Below are positions 1 to 8,832 of a stretch of 64,000 nucleotides of DNA, piece after piece. The stretch lies in the NCBI RefSeq assembly GCF_004208525.1, contig NZ_SGIT01000002.1, forward strand, positions 992,001 to 1,056,000, written 5' to 3'. Numbering within the stretch: the first letter of the stretch is position 1; the number at the start of each line of letters is the position of its first letter. The position numbers and the translations under genes were made by a program. Source of the DNA: Sphingobacterium corticibacterium. Lineage in GTDB: Bacteria; Bacteroidota; Bacteroidia; Sphingobacteriales; Sphingobacteriaceae. The notes beneath the pieces were generated by a model. It saw only the letters and a list, made by a program, of their open reading frames with translations. It had not been told where the DNA came from and searched no databases.

Positions 1-1040
1 TTGGGATCGTCTATAGATAAGCCATTTCGCATACCGAAAGCGTTTACGATTTCCAAATAAGGATAGGCGCCGGGATTGTCCACCCCAAAAGTAGGAGGGT
101 TCCATGTCGCTTCCAATTGCCGGTTGCCGCCTTGCATCCTCGCCAAGAGGTATTCGTTGTTTTTACGCAGCTGGAAAACTTCATAAAAACCATAGCCGGG
201 TTCGGTGGTATTATTGAGGTGTAAGCTATATTGACCAGATGCTATCACCTGTTCCGCTGCTGCTTCTGCCCGTTCCCATCTTGCTTGATCTACATTAGGA
301 TAAGCAACGATACTGCGCAATGGTTCTTCTGTAGCCAATCCTCCTCCATTAAACAACGGACTGGCGGCATAAAGCAATACCCGCGATTTCAGCCCATAGC
401 AAGCAGCCTTATTGACACGCCCATAATTTTCGCCATTATGTGCCCATGGTAGGTCCTCAGCAGCGGCATCACACTCCTGCACAATATAATCCACACATTG
501 CGCAAAGGTATTCCGGGCAAAAGGGATAACATCATCGGCACGGTAAACACTATCCCCCATTAACGGAACACCCCCGTAATGCTCTATAAGAATAAAATAA
601 TAATACGCTCTCAAAAATCGTGTCTCCGCGGTAGCTCGCACCTTGATATCGTTAGCAAACTGCGCATCCGGCAAATTTTTAAGCATAATGTTGGACCTGC
701 GGATGTTCGTATAACAGGTAGACCAAGCGTCTGTTGTGATCATATTCGCGTTGACCGTACCTGTCGCAAATTGTATGAACGTGTTAATCGTGCCCAATCC
801 TGCTCCTTCTGCTTCGTCCGTACTGGCGTCTAATCCACCACCGCCAAAGCGCTTAGGTGCTGTGGCAAAGCCTATATTTTCATATATCCCCGAAAGAAAA
901 TTAATCGTGTAGGCACTATCCGAAAAGACAACTTGCTCGTTCAGATCAGTAGACTGTGTCGAATCCAAAAAACCCTGTTTTTCGCACGACACAAATGCCA
1001 GCATGGCACATACTGCGTAAATCAAATATTCCTTGTTCAT
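1..1040 (-). CDS. SusD/RagB-family glycan-binding lipoprotein (partial, C-terminus outside window)
   Basis: The reading frame opens at an ATG with its 5' end at 1040 and stays open to base 1, about 346 codons of a family usually 500-650 residues long. The N-terminus is a lipoprotein signal (LAFVSC, Cys19). The SusD helical-repeat signature RAYYYFILIEHYGGVPL is clear, as is the later KSRVLLYAASPLFN segment. SusD proteins sit on the outer face of the outer membrane and cover the SusC TonB-dependent transporter while binding oligosaccharide. It lies 60 bp downstream of a GH92 gene in the same direction, as the last visible member of the mannosidase operon. No susC gene precedes it, which is unusual; a partner could lie beyond the left edge. 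Confidence 0.93.
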   Translation of the reverse strand, partial: MNKEYLIYAVCAMLAFVSCEKQGFLDSTQSTDLNEQVVFSDSAYTINFLSGIYENIGFATAPKRFGGGGLDASTDEAEGAGLGTINTFIQFATGTVNANMITTDAWSTCYTNIRRSNIMLKNLPDAQFANDIKVRATAETRFLRAYYYFILIEHYGGVPLMGDSVYRADDVIPFARNTFAQCVDYIVQECDAAAEDLPWAHNGENYGRVNKAACYGLKSRVLLYAASPLFNGGGLATEEPLRSIVAYPNVDQARWERAEAAAEQVIASGQYSLHLNNTTEPGYGFYEVFQLRKNNEYLLARMQGGNRQLEATWNPPTFGVDNPGAYPYLEIVNAFGMRNGLSIDDP

Positions 1041-1100
1041 AATTTAATCTATAATGTATTATAATTTATCAGATCATTGTTTTCTCACCAACGTGCGGAA

Positions 1101-3386
1101 CTACTCTCCTTCGAGCTGGCTCAACGAAAATGGTCGGGCTTCTTTCGATACACCCCTATTCACATTGGGAGAAGCACCCATCACAAACTCCAGTTTTCCT
1201 CCTTGTATGATGTCCTCATACCGTATGAAATTCCTATCGTAGGGAATACCATTCAACCGAGCGGATTGTATATATATATTCTCCGGACTGTTATTCTTTG
1301 CTATCACGACAAACTCCTTCCCGTTTTCCAACTTCACGGTAGCTTTCTCAAAGACCGGACTGCCAAAAACATACTGGTCCGTTCCCGGACATACGCTATA
1401 AATCCCCAACGCACTCAACACATACCAAGAAGACATCCCGCCTTGATCTTCATCTCCCGGAAAGCCTTTTTCCGAAGCATTATACAACTGGGACATTACT
1501 TTCCGCGTCCGCTCTTGCGATTTCCAGGGTTGGCCGCTGAAATTGTATAAATACGCAACATGCTGTACCGGTTGATTACCATGTGCATATTGTCCCATTT
1601 TGGCCAAGAGCATCTCCCGCATCTCGTGTATTTCCTGTTTATAGCTGCCATACTTGATGGTCTGTTCCATCGTGAACAGAGAATCTAATTTCGCGTTGAA
1701 ACGATCTACGCCACCGATGAGATTAATCAATCCGTTTATGTCGTGCATCACTGACCACGTATATTGCCAGGCATTGGCCTCGGTAAAAGCACCACCCCAT
1801 TCCACCGGATCAAAATCCGGCATCCATTCGCCATTTGCCAATCGTCCTCGCATAAATTTGCTATCTTTATCAAAAACGTTGACGTAATTATACATCTGGC
1901 GAGCAAATATATTTTCGTAGAATTTATTACCCGTCATTTTTGCCAGTTGATAAGCACAAAAATCATCATAAGCATACTCTAATGTTTTGGCCGTGCTTTC
2001 ATGCAAATCATCCTTATAAGGAATATATCCTTTGATAAAGTACTCTTCCCAACCATGTCTACCATTCGAGCCTCCATAAAAACCTTTAGTGGTTACCTCA
2101 TGATAATAGGCGTGCAAAGCACTACCGGGATTAAAAGTACGCACACCTTTTACCCATGCATCCGTTAGTAATGAAATCGCATGGTTTCCGATCATGACAC
2201 CGGACATACCCGGATTAGACCAAGTTGGAAGAAAGCCTGCCTGTTGCTGCGCATCCAATAAAGACTGCATATAGCGTCCCTGCATTTCACGATGTAGGAT
2301 ATTACTCAATGGAAATTGTGAACGAAAAGTATCCCAAAAGCCATTATCAGTATACATATAGCCGGGGTGAATTTTTCCGTCATACGGACTGAAATAATAG
2401 GGACTACCCGCTGGATCAATTTCATAGAACTTACGAGAAAAGAGATTGGCACGAAACAGACAAGAATAGAAAGTTGCTTTTTCTGCTTCTGTTCCCCCTT
2501 CTACTACGATACGGTGTAACCATGCATTCCAAACATCGAACGCTTTGGTTTTGGTCGTTTCAAAATTTTTATTTCCGTCCAGCTCCTGTTTTAAATTCCG
2601 TAATGCTTGATCGGGGTCAATATACGAGGATGCCATTTTCACTTCTACACGTGCGCCCGGCTTAAATTCCAGGTAAGCACCAATGCCTTCTCCTTCATCC
2701 TCTCTATTTTCCGAAGAGATTTTATTCGCTCTATTTTCCCACGTGCCATAGCTCTTAAAATCCTGATTGAAAACCAGTACAAAATAATTACGGAAGTTTT
2801 CGGGAACGAACCGACCATTATTAACATAGCCGATAATTTTGCGCTCTTCGGGAATTATCTTTACTTGACTATTCTTAAGAAAACCGTCTAGGATCAAATA
2901 CGCCTTTTCCTTTTTCGGAAAGGAGAACCGCATGTGCGCACCGCGCTCTACCGGACTGATCTCTGCTTGTATCCCGTTGTCAAACTTTACGGAATAATAA
3001 TGTGGTTTAGCAATTTCATTATCATGGTTAAAAGGCAAAGCCCTTTCATCTTCATTGACGATAAGGTTTCCCTTTCCGGGCATCAGGGAAAAAACCGCAT
3101 AATCACCCATCCAAGGACTACATTGGTGTACTTGCTGAAAACCACGGATCGTATTCGCCTTATAGGTATATTTCCAACCATCACCATTCTTTCCTGTCTG
3201 TGCAGAAAAAAAATGCATCGCAAAAGGCAAGCCCACCGTAGGGTAAGTATTTCCATAGGACAACGCCCATTCGGAATCCGTCCCCTGCAACGTATTCACA
3301 TACTTTACCAAGTCCTTCTCCTGTGCATAACCAAGCGTTATCTCAAGCGAAAAAAGAACAACCCAAACTATTTTTTTTATTTTCAT
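1101..3386 (-). CDS. GH92 family alpha-mannosidase (first of two)
   Basis: This 761-residue secreted enzyme starts at an ATG (3386) with a signal peptide ending near GYAQ. Family GH92 contains calcium-dependent exo-alpha-mannosidases that act with inversion. Family hallmarks visible are DNGFWDTFRSQFPL, GMSGVMIGNHAISLLTDAW, GNQPVQHVAYLYN and, near the C-terminus, GDEDQGGMSSWYVLSALG, the Asp-containing loop that supplies the catalytic base. It starts 4 bp after the GH2 gene ends, so the two are probably translationally coupled. The GNxP motif reads GNQP here but ANEP in the other GH92, so the two enzymes may cut different mannosidic linkages. Linkage preference cannot be read from sequence alone. 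Confidence 0.93.
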   Translation of the reverse strand: MKIKKIVWVVLFSLEITLGYAQEKDLVKYVNTLQGTDSEWALSYGNTYPTVGLPFAMHFFSAQTGKNGDGWKYTYKANTIRGFQQVHQCSPWMGDYAVFSLMPGKGNLIVNEDERALPFNHDNEIAKPHYYSVKFDNGIQAEISPVERGAHMRFSFPKKEKAYLILDGFLKNSQVKIIPEERKIIGYVNNGRFVPENFRNYFVLVFNQDFKSYGTWENRANKISSENREDEGEGIGAYLEFKPGARVEVKMASSYIDPDQALRNLKQELDGNKNFETTKTKAFDVWNAWLHRIVVEGGTEAEKATFYSCLFRANLFSRKFYEIDPAGSPYYFSPYDGKIHPGYMYTDNGFWDTFRSQFPLSNILHREMQGRYMQSLLDAQQQAGFLPTWSNPGMSGVMIGNHAISLLTDAWVKGVRTFNPGSALHAYYHEVTTKGFYGGSNGRHGWEEYFIKGYIPYKDDLHESTAKTLEYAYDDFCAYQLAKMTGNKFYENIFARQMYNYVNVFDKDSKFMRGRLANGEWMPDFDPVEWGGAFTEANAWQYTWSVMHDINGLINLIGGVDRFNAKLDSLFTMEQTIKYGSYKQEIHEMREMLLAKMGQYAHGNQPVQHVAYLYNFSGQPWKSQERTRKVMSQLYNASEKGFPGDEDQGGMSSWYVLSALGIYSVCPGTDQYVFGSPVFEKATVKLENGKEFVVIAKNNSPENIYIQSARLNGIPYDRNFIRYEDIIQGGKLEFVMGASPNVNRGVSKEARPFSLSQLEGE

Positions 3387-3390
3387 CCGT

Positions 3391-6300
3391 TTATTTTTTT
3401 TTCTTCACTACTAAAACATGTTCCTCTTTATATCCATATTGCTTCCAAAGCAGATCAAATTGACCTGCTTCTAAATCCGAAATCTGTACGATTTTCTCCT
3501 CATCTGGCATCAAGGTGAAATAATTATCAGAAAACAATACAGGCAATACCCGCTGCTGCGTATCATGTCGGACAAGTCTGAGTCGATTACCAAAAGCCAC
3601 ACTCTTTCCCTGATTTTTAATTAAGATCTGCTTTCCATCATCTGCTTTGTCCAACAATGTAAAAGTCAGATCTGCATCAGGCAGATTATTTAGCTTCGTA
3701 TAGTCAAGTTCTTTTTCACCGTTCCGCCAATAAAAATTCTCGGAAAGTATGTTATTCAAACTGTCTTTCAATTCCAATTTTATAAAATGTAAAGGTGTAA
3801 GTTCTCTATCCAGCCGATCTTTACCGTATACTTCGATCTCGAAAATAGAGAAGCCAAACGGAGTAGCTCTTTTCTTTCCTACAACCTTCACATAGCGTGT
3901 ATGCTTATGCTGTACAGGAATTTCCTCGGTGCCTCCTTTACCTTCTTTCATCTCTTTCACCGTGAACCATTTTTGTCCGTCCGCCGACACTTGAACATCA
4001 TAGGCTGCGGCATAAGCTTCTTCCCATTTTATAACCACGGTTTGTACCGCTTGCGATTTGCCCAGATCGATGTAGATCCACTCCTGATCGGTAGCGTTGC
4101 TTTCCCAACGACTTCCACCTGCACCATCCGTCACCAAGGACGCCTCGCGACCATTGGAAACCGAAGATGCAAAAGCTTGCTTTCCAAAAGCTAGATTGAA
4201 GGGATTGAAATTTAAACGGTAAGCCTCATTTTTGTTGCTTGCCGATACGTTCACTTTTTCACTGCGGCCATACTTAGCTAATTCTTTACCATCCAAGGTG
4301 AAAACCTTCGTAATCGCCACTGCATCCTTCAGATCTTCCGATGTGGTATTTATAGCTTTCACACTATTATTAGAGGCGTTCCATTGTATATGCAAAGGTT
4401 CACAGGCATATTTAGCGCCCCAATAAGCTCCGGTCGCGTCATGATAGTAATCATACGTCTGCCATACAAAGGAAGGGTACGCCGATTGGCTCATCCAGAG
4501 CAATAATCCCGAAGCATCCTCCCACATCTTATCATTCCAAGCTTCATATATCCCTTTCATCACTTCTATATTGATGTATTGAGCCTTTTCGCAAAAAGCA
4601 ATCAGGTTATCTGACTCTCCAAATTGGGTATTTACCGCTCGTTTATAATTAATAGGGCTTGCATTAGATGCTTCTTTTCCGAAATAGTGCTTGTTCCACA
4701 CATTATCATCATCCTTTTCCAATTGCTCATCTGTAGGCAAAGGCCATAATGATTCGGTCGGCATAAATTCTTTCACACTTTCATAATTCGGGAAAGTCGC
4801 TGTACCAATTTCTGTTCGCAATCCGTAGCCCCGGTCCGAACCATACGGATAAGGCGGATTATTCCACGCCAGGTTACTCCCCGAGTTTTCAAAGTGATGC
4901 TTCGGCGGCTGATTGCCCCACCAACCACTACCAGATAGCCCATCTTGATTAGAACTGGACTTATACATCCGGTCATTATGGTCTTCCAAAGCAACAATGC
5001 TGCGGAGATAACCGTCCAACTCTGGCTTAGGATGTGTTTCATTAGCCCCACACCATAGTGCAATACTCGGATGGTTCCTTAATCTTTTCACTTTATCCAG
5101 CGCATTTTCTTTAAAATCCTCGTCACTCGCGACATCATTATAAGCCACGTAAAGCCAGAAGTCATCCCAGACCATAATACCATAACGGTCACAGTAATCA
5201 TAAAAAGCATCATCTGTCACACAACCCGTCCAAAGACGAATCATATTATAATTCATGTCTTTGTGCAATTTTATCTTCGTCTCGTATTCTTTCCCGTAGC
5301 ACCGCAACAAATATTCACTCATACCCCAATTTCCACCTTTCAAAAATATCCGCTGTCCGTTAATAAAGAACTGGAGAACAGGCCATCCCGCATTGTTTCG
5401 AATATACTGGTATTCATACTGCCGTATGCCGAAAGGGATTTCCTTTTGATCGGATACCTCACCATCAATCTCACTTCGCAACGTGCACGTATATAAATGC
5501 GGCTCTCCATAACCATTAGGCCACCAAAGCTTGGGTTGCTTTACAATAAGGGACTCCACTTCTTTACGGTCTATATAAACCTTTTTCGAAGTATTGGCCT
5601 CCAGGTGTACTTGCTTGGAGAACTGTATATTACCCGGTTGAATGCGTCCGGATATCAGCACCTCTTTTGGTTGATTGGACGTATTCTTCAACTCCGTTGA
5701 AACAAATAAGTAGGCAATGTCATTCGATTCCAGTTCAGATCTTATCCAAGGATCTTCCATCGTCACATCACCGGTAAAACTTAACGATACATTTCCCGTT
5801 ATACCGGCCAACCGTCCGGGCACGTAGGGCATCCAGTCCCAACTTGCGGCCGATAAATAGGTCGGGCTGGCTACTACGCCAAATTGATCCTTGGCATTCC
5901 TTGTCTTCTTTTGGTCGGCATCGGTAATCAACACAGCGACGACATTCTCCTGATCATGGCTAACCAAATGGCTAACCTCATATTTGGTACGTAGCATATG
6001 CCCACTGACATCTTTCGTAGATTCCAGTGTTCCTGATAATTTTACACCATTCATATAAAAATCTGCATACCGGTTCGTATTGTCGAACTGCAACCAGATT
6101 TGCTGTCCGGGTTTTACCGAAGCAGGCAGTTGAAAGGTTGTGCGATACCAAAAAGGTCGATTAAAAAAAGTCTCATCAACACGGTGGATATTATCCGAAT
6201 AGTTAGGATCAGGCACTTCGTCCGCCTCGACATAAGCTGTAAACACCACCCCAGGAACTACGCCTTTGACGGCATCTTCCATCCGATAACCTGAAGTTGA

Positions 6301-6462
6301 AATCTCAAACCCCGACGGTGAACCTTCTGTTTTTGGTTGTACCCACCATGTTATATCAGGATTGGTACTATTTAAGGATATTTGCTGAAGCTGTCCGTTA
6401 CACGCAACAGAAACCAATAGCAAGGATAACATTGTAAATAATATCTTCTTTATTATACCCAT
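3391..6462 (-). CDS. GH2 family beta-mannosidase / exo-beta-glucosaminidase-like enzyme with F5/8-type C domain
   Basis: This is a 1023-residue exported protein (SVAC lipobox-like end of the signal). Residues about 75-345 form the GH2 sugar-binding and Ig-like domains, and the TIM barrel follows. Glu475 in CGANETHP fits the acid/base and Glu551 in RTEIGTATFP fits the nucleophile. Residues about 755-882 look like a discoidin (F5/8 type C, CBM32-like) module: GKQAFASS, RWES, WIYIDLG, YDVQVSADG, FEIEVYG. The subgroup includes exo-beta-glucosaminidases and plant-type mannosylglycoprotein endo-beta-mannosidases. With two GH92 enzymes and a GH38-like enzyme beside it, beta-mannosidase action on an N-glycan core or manno-oligosaccharide is the best guess. 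It lies 7 bp after one GH92 gene and 4 bp before the other. Confidence 0.88.
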   Translation of the reverse strand: MGIIKKILFTMLSLLLVSVACNGQLQQISLNSTNPDITWWVQPKTEGSPSGFEISTSGYRMEDAVKGVVPGVVFTAYVEADEVPDPNYSDNIHRVDETFFNRPFWYRTTFQLPASVKPGQQIWLQFDNTNRYADFYMNGVKLSGTLESTKDVSGHMLRTKYEVSHLVSHDQENVVAVLITDADQKKTRNAKDQFGVVASPTYLSAASWDWMPYVPGRLAGITGNVSLSFTGDVTMEDPWIRSELESNDIAYLFVSTELKNTSNQPKEVLISGRIQPGNIQFSKQVHLEANTSKKVYIDRKEVESLIVKQPKLWWPNGYGEPHLYTCTLRSEIDGEVSDQKEIPFGIRQYEYQYIRNNAGWPVLQFFINGQRIFLKGGNWGMSEYLLRCYGKEYETKIKLHKDMNYNMIRLWTGCVTDDAFYDYCDRYGIMVWDDFWLYVAYNDVASDEDFKENALDKVKRLRNHPSIALWCGANETHPKPELDGYLRSIVALEDHNDRMYKSSSNQDGLSGSGWWGNQPPKHHFENSGSNLAWNNPPYPYGSDRGYGLRTEIGTATFPNYESVKEFMPTESLWPLPTDEQLEKDDDNVWNKHYFGKEASNASPINYKRAVNTQFGESDNLIAFCEKAQYINIEVMKGIYEAWNDKMWEDASGLLLWMSQSAYPSFVWQTYDYYHDATGAYWGAKYACEPLHIQWNASNNSVKAINTTSEDLKDAVAITKVFTLDGKELAKYGRSEKVNVSASNKNEAYRLNFNPFNLAFGKQAFASSVSNGREASLVTDGAGGSRWESNATDQEWIYIDLGKSQAVQTVVIKWEEAYAAAYDVQVSADGQKWFTVKEMKEGKGGTEEIPVQHKHTRYVKVVGKKRATPFGFSIFEIEVYGKDRLDRELTPLHFIKLELKDSLNNILSENFYWRNGEKELDYTKLNNLPDADLTFTLLDKADDGKQILIKNQGKSVAFGNRLRLVRHDTQQRVLPVLFSDNYFTLMPDEEKIVQISDLEAGQFDLLWKQYGYKEEHVLVVKKKK

Positions 6463-6469
6463 TGTCTTT

Positions 6470-8812
6470 TTAATTACTTTCTACACCCCATTTCTTATTC
6501 GGTTGTTCTCCCATGAACAATTCAAGTTTTCCACCTGCAGCGATCTCCTTAAAATCTATAAAGCATTTATCATAGGGATTTCCATTTAACAGTGCTTTCT
6601 GGATATAGATATTTTTAGCTGTATTATTATGGGTCTTAATCGTGAAATGCGTTCCCGAATAATAATCATTATCCAAACGGAATTTAACTTCATCAAATAG
6701 TGGACTGGTTATCTCCAAACGGGTACTTCCCGGACAGGAAGGATGCAGACCACTGGAAGCCAATACATACCAAGCAGACATTTGTCCTACATCCTCGTTT
6801 CCCACAATACCTTCTACAGAATTTTTATACGCCTTGTCACAGATATAGCGTGTCCATTTCTGGGTATCCCAAGGTGCGTCGAGGTGATTAAATAAGAATG
6901 GTACGAGGTGAACGGGTTCATTAGCATGGTTATAATAATCATTCCACAGCATATGGTCAGGTGTCTGTTCAAAAAAACTTGTCAAATCTTCCAATACCTT
7001 CGCCCTTCCACCCATAAGTTGTATCATACCCGGGATATCATGCGGAACAAACCACCCTTGTTGGTAAGGATTACATTCAACAGTTCCATACCACTCTTTT
7101 GTTCTCGCTTCCGCAGGCCAGATTTCCCAAGAACCATCTGTATTTCTAGGCCGGAACCAGCCTTTTTCAGCATCAAAGATATTCTTGTATGCTTGTGATT
7201 TTGCTAAGAAAAGCCGTTCATCATCTTGTTTTCCAAGCCTGTTTGCCAATTGTGCGATGCACCAATCTGTATAGGCATATTCCAACGTATTTGAAATACT
7301 GAACGGCGCCGCTGTATAACCCAAAGAATCGTTTCCGAATTTTTTAGACGTATTGACGGCAAATTCATAGGCTTTTTCCACATCGTATCCACGGATACCT
7401 TTTACATAGGCATCGGCCAGCACAGATAAAGCCGGATTCCCAATCATACATCCGGAATAGGCGTTCATAATCTCCCACCGCTCGTAATATCCACGCCCAG
7501 ATTCCTCAGCAAGTGTAATCAACGAGTTAAGTTGGTCATCAACCAATCTTGGATTTATAATGGTTTGTAACGGAAACTGGCTTCGGAAAACATCCCAACC
7601 ACTGAACATCGTCCGTTTTGTAAACCCGCTTTCTTTGTGTATCTGCTTATCTCCACCTATATAACGTCCGTCTACATCCGTATATGTTCGAGGGTCAATC
7701 ATCGTATGATAAAGCGCCGTATAGAAGATTGTTTTCTGATCATCCGTCCCACCTTGGATATGCACTCTATCCAGTTCTTGATTCCATAAGTCATATGCTT
7801 CCTCCCGAATTTGATCAAAAGACTTCCCTTCTATTTCCTCCCTGAAATTATTTTCTGCCCCGGCCATATCCACAAAAGAAATCCCAACCTGCAAAGTAAC
7901 CTCTTCATTTTCGCTTGTTTCAAAGTCAGAGAAAAACCCCAAGTGCTTTCCTTCTAAGGTTTCCTCGTCCCGTATAATGGTGGCCTTTTCCACCGCTCTT
8001 AAATAAGGGATGCTGACAACTTCATCTCTTTTTCGCCTCCAACTGTCTGGAATATCAGCTGTCCAGAAACCATAATTTTCCAAGGGTTTACTGAATCGTG
8101 CATAGAAGTAAACCGTATAATCAGCATTCCCTTCACCGTTTCCCCATCCACCGCCATCCGGTGTGCACAACATCCATCCCCTAATCGTGTTCTCATCCAC
8201 CTTATGGATATACTGTTTTATAGCTGTCCCTCCTACCCGACGAGCAAGATCGATCTGTATGCGCGATTCTTTATGTTCCGGGAACGTGAAACGGATCATT
8301 CCGCTATGCGCGGCAGCCGTCGTCTCCACTTTGATATTATAATCTGTTAAATCCACGGCATAATAACCTGCCTTCGCTGTTTCCGTTTGCTTATTGTAAT
8401 GCGAACGGTACCCTTCGATGCTGCCGTCTTCTTTCCCTGCAATAACCTTCAGTTTTCCTGTCGTCGGCATCACCAGAAAATTTCCCAAATCCCCAAACCA
8501 GCCGACCCCACTCATCTGTGTAAAAGCGAATCCTTCTATCGTCCGATGCTCGTAACTATACCCAGGACTATTATCCCCTCCTGTAATGGTATTGGGACTG
8601 ACCTGCACCATGCCATAGGGTGTAGCAGCTCCTGGAAACGTCTTCCCTAAACCATGATAAACTTCGGCAATCCCCACACTTGTACTAGCTCCTATGAAGG
8701 GGTTTACATAATCCGCCGGAGACGAGGATTTTGTTCCATCACCCACAGAACAGGATTTTAATAACAGGAAACAGGAAACAAGGCTCCCCAATAATTGTAT
8801 TCTCCTTAACAT
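6470..8812 (-). CDS. GH92 family alpha-mannosidase lipoprotein (second of two)
   Basis: This 780-residue enzyme is a predicted lipoprotein (LLLKSC then SVGDG), so it is probably anchored at the cell surface or in the periplasm. The ATG at 8812 is chosen over a TTG one codon earlier. GH92 signatures are HGLGKTFPGAATPYGMVQVSPN near the N-terminus, FSGWDVFRSQFPLQT, ANEPVHLVPFLFNHL and GNEDVGQMSAWYVLASSG, which carries the catalytic-base Asp. It lies 20 bp after the GH38-like gene and 7 bp before the GH2 gene. Lipid anchoring differs from the other GH92, which has only a cleavable signal, so the two may work in different compartments on different glycan sizes. Confidence 0.93.
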   Translation of the reverse strand: MLRRIQLLGSLVSCFLLLKSCSVGDGTKSSSPADYVNPFIGASTSVGIAEVYHGLGKTFPGAATPYGMVQVSPNTITGGDNSPGYSYEHRTIEGFAFTQMSGVGWFGDLGNFLVMPTTGKLKVIAGKEDGSIEGYRSHYNKQTETAKAGYYAVDLTDYNIKVETTAAAHSGMIRFTFPEHKESRIQIDLARRVGGTAIKQYIHKVDENTIRGWMLCTPDGGGWGNGEGNADYTVYFYARFSKPLENYGFWTADIPDSWRRKRDEVVSIPYLRAVEKATIIRDEETLEGKHLGFFSDFETSENEEVTLQVGISFVDMAGAENNFREEIEGKSFDQIREEAYDLWNQELDRVHIQGGTDDQKTIFYTALYHTMIDPRTYTDVDGRYIGGDKQIHKESGFTKRTMFSGWDVFRSQFPLQTIINPRLVDDQLNSLITLAEESGRGYYERWEIMNAYSGCMIGNPALSVLADAYVKGIRGYDVEKAYEFAVNTSKKFGNDSLGYTAAPFSISNTLEYAYTDWCIAQLANRLGKQDDERLFLAKSQAYKNIFDAEKGWFRPRNTDGSWEIWPAEARTKEWYGTVECNPYQQGWFVPHDIPGMIQLMGGRAKVLEDLTSFFEQTPDHMLWNDYYNHANEPVHLVPFLFNHLDAPWDTQKWTRYICDKAYKNSVEGIVGNEDVGQMSAWYVLASSGLHPSCPGSTRLEITSPLFDEVKFRLDNDYYSGTHFTIKTHNNTAKNIYIQKALLNGNPYDKCFIDFKEIAAGGKLELFMGEQPNKKWGVESN

Positions 8813-8832
8813 CAATATCTAATTAGTTATAT

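Noticed and set aside
2934..3518. 194-codon open frame on the plus strand
   Set aside because: It lies antisense to the GH92 and GH2 genes, has no recognisable domain and fits the shadow of real coding frames.
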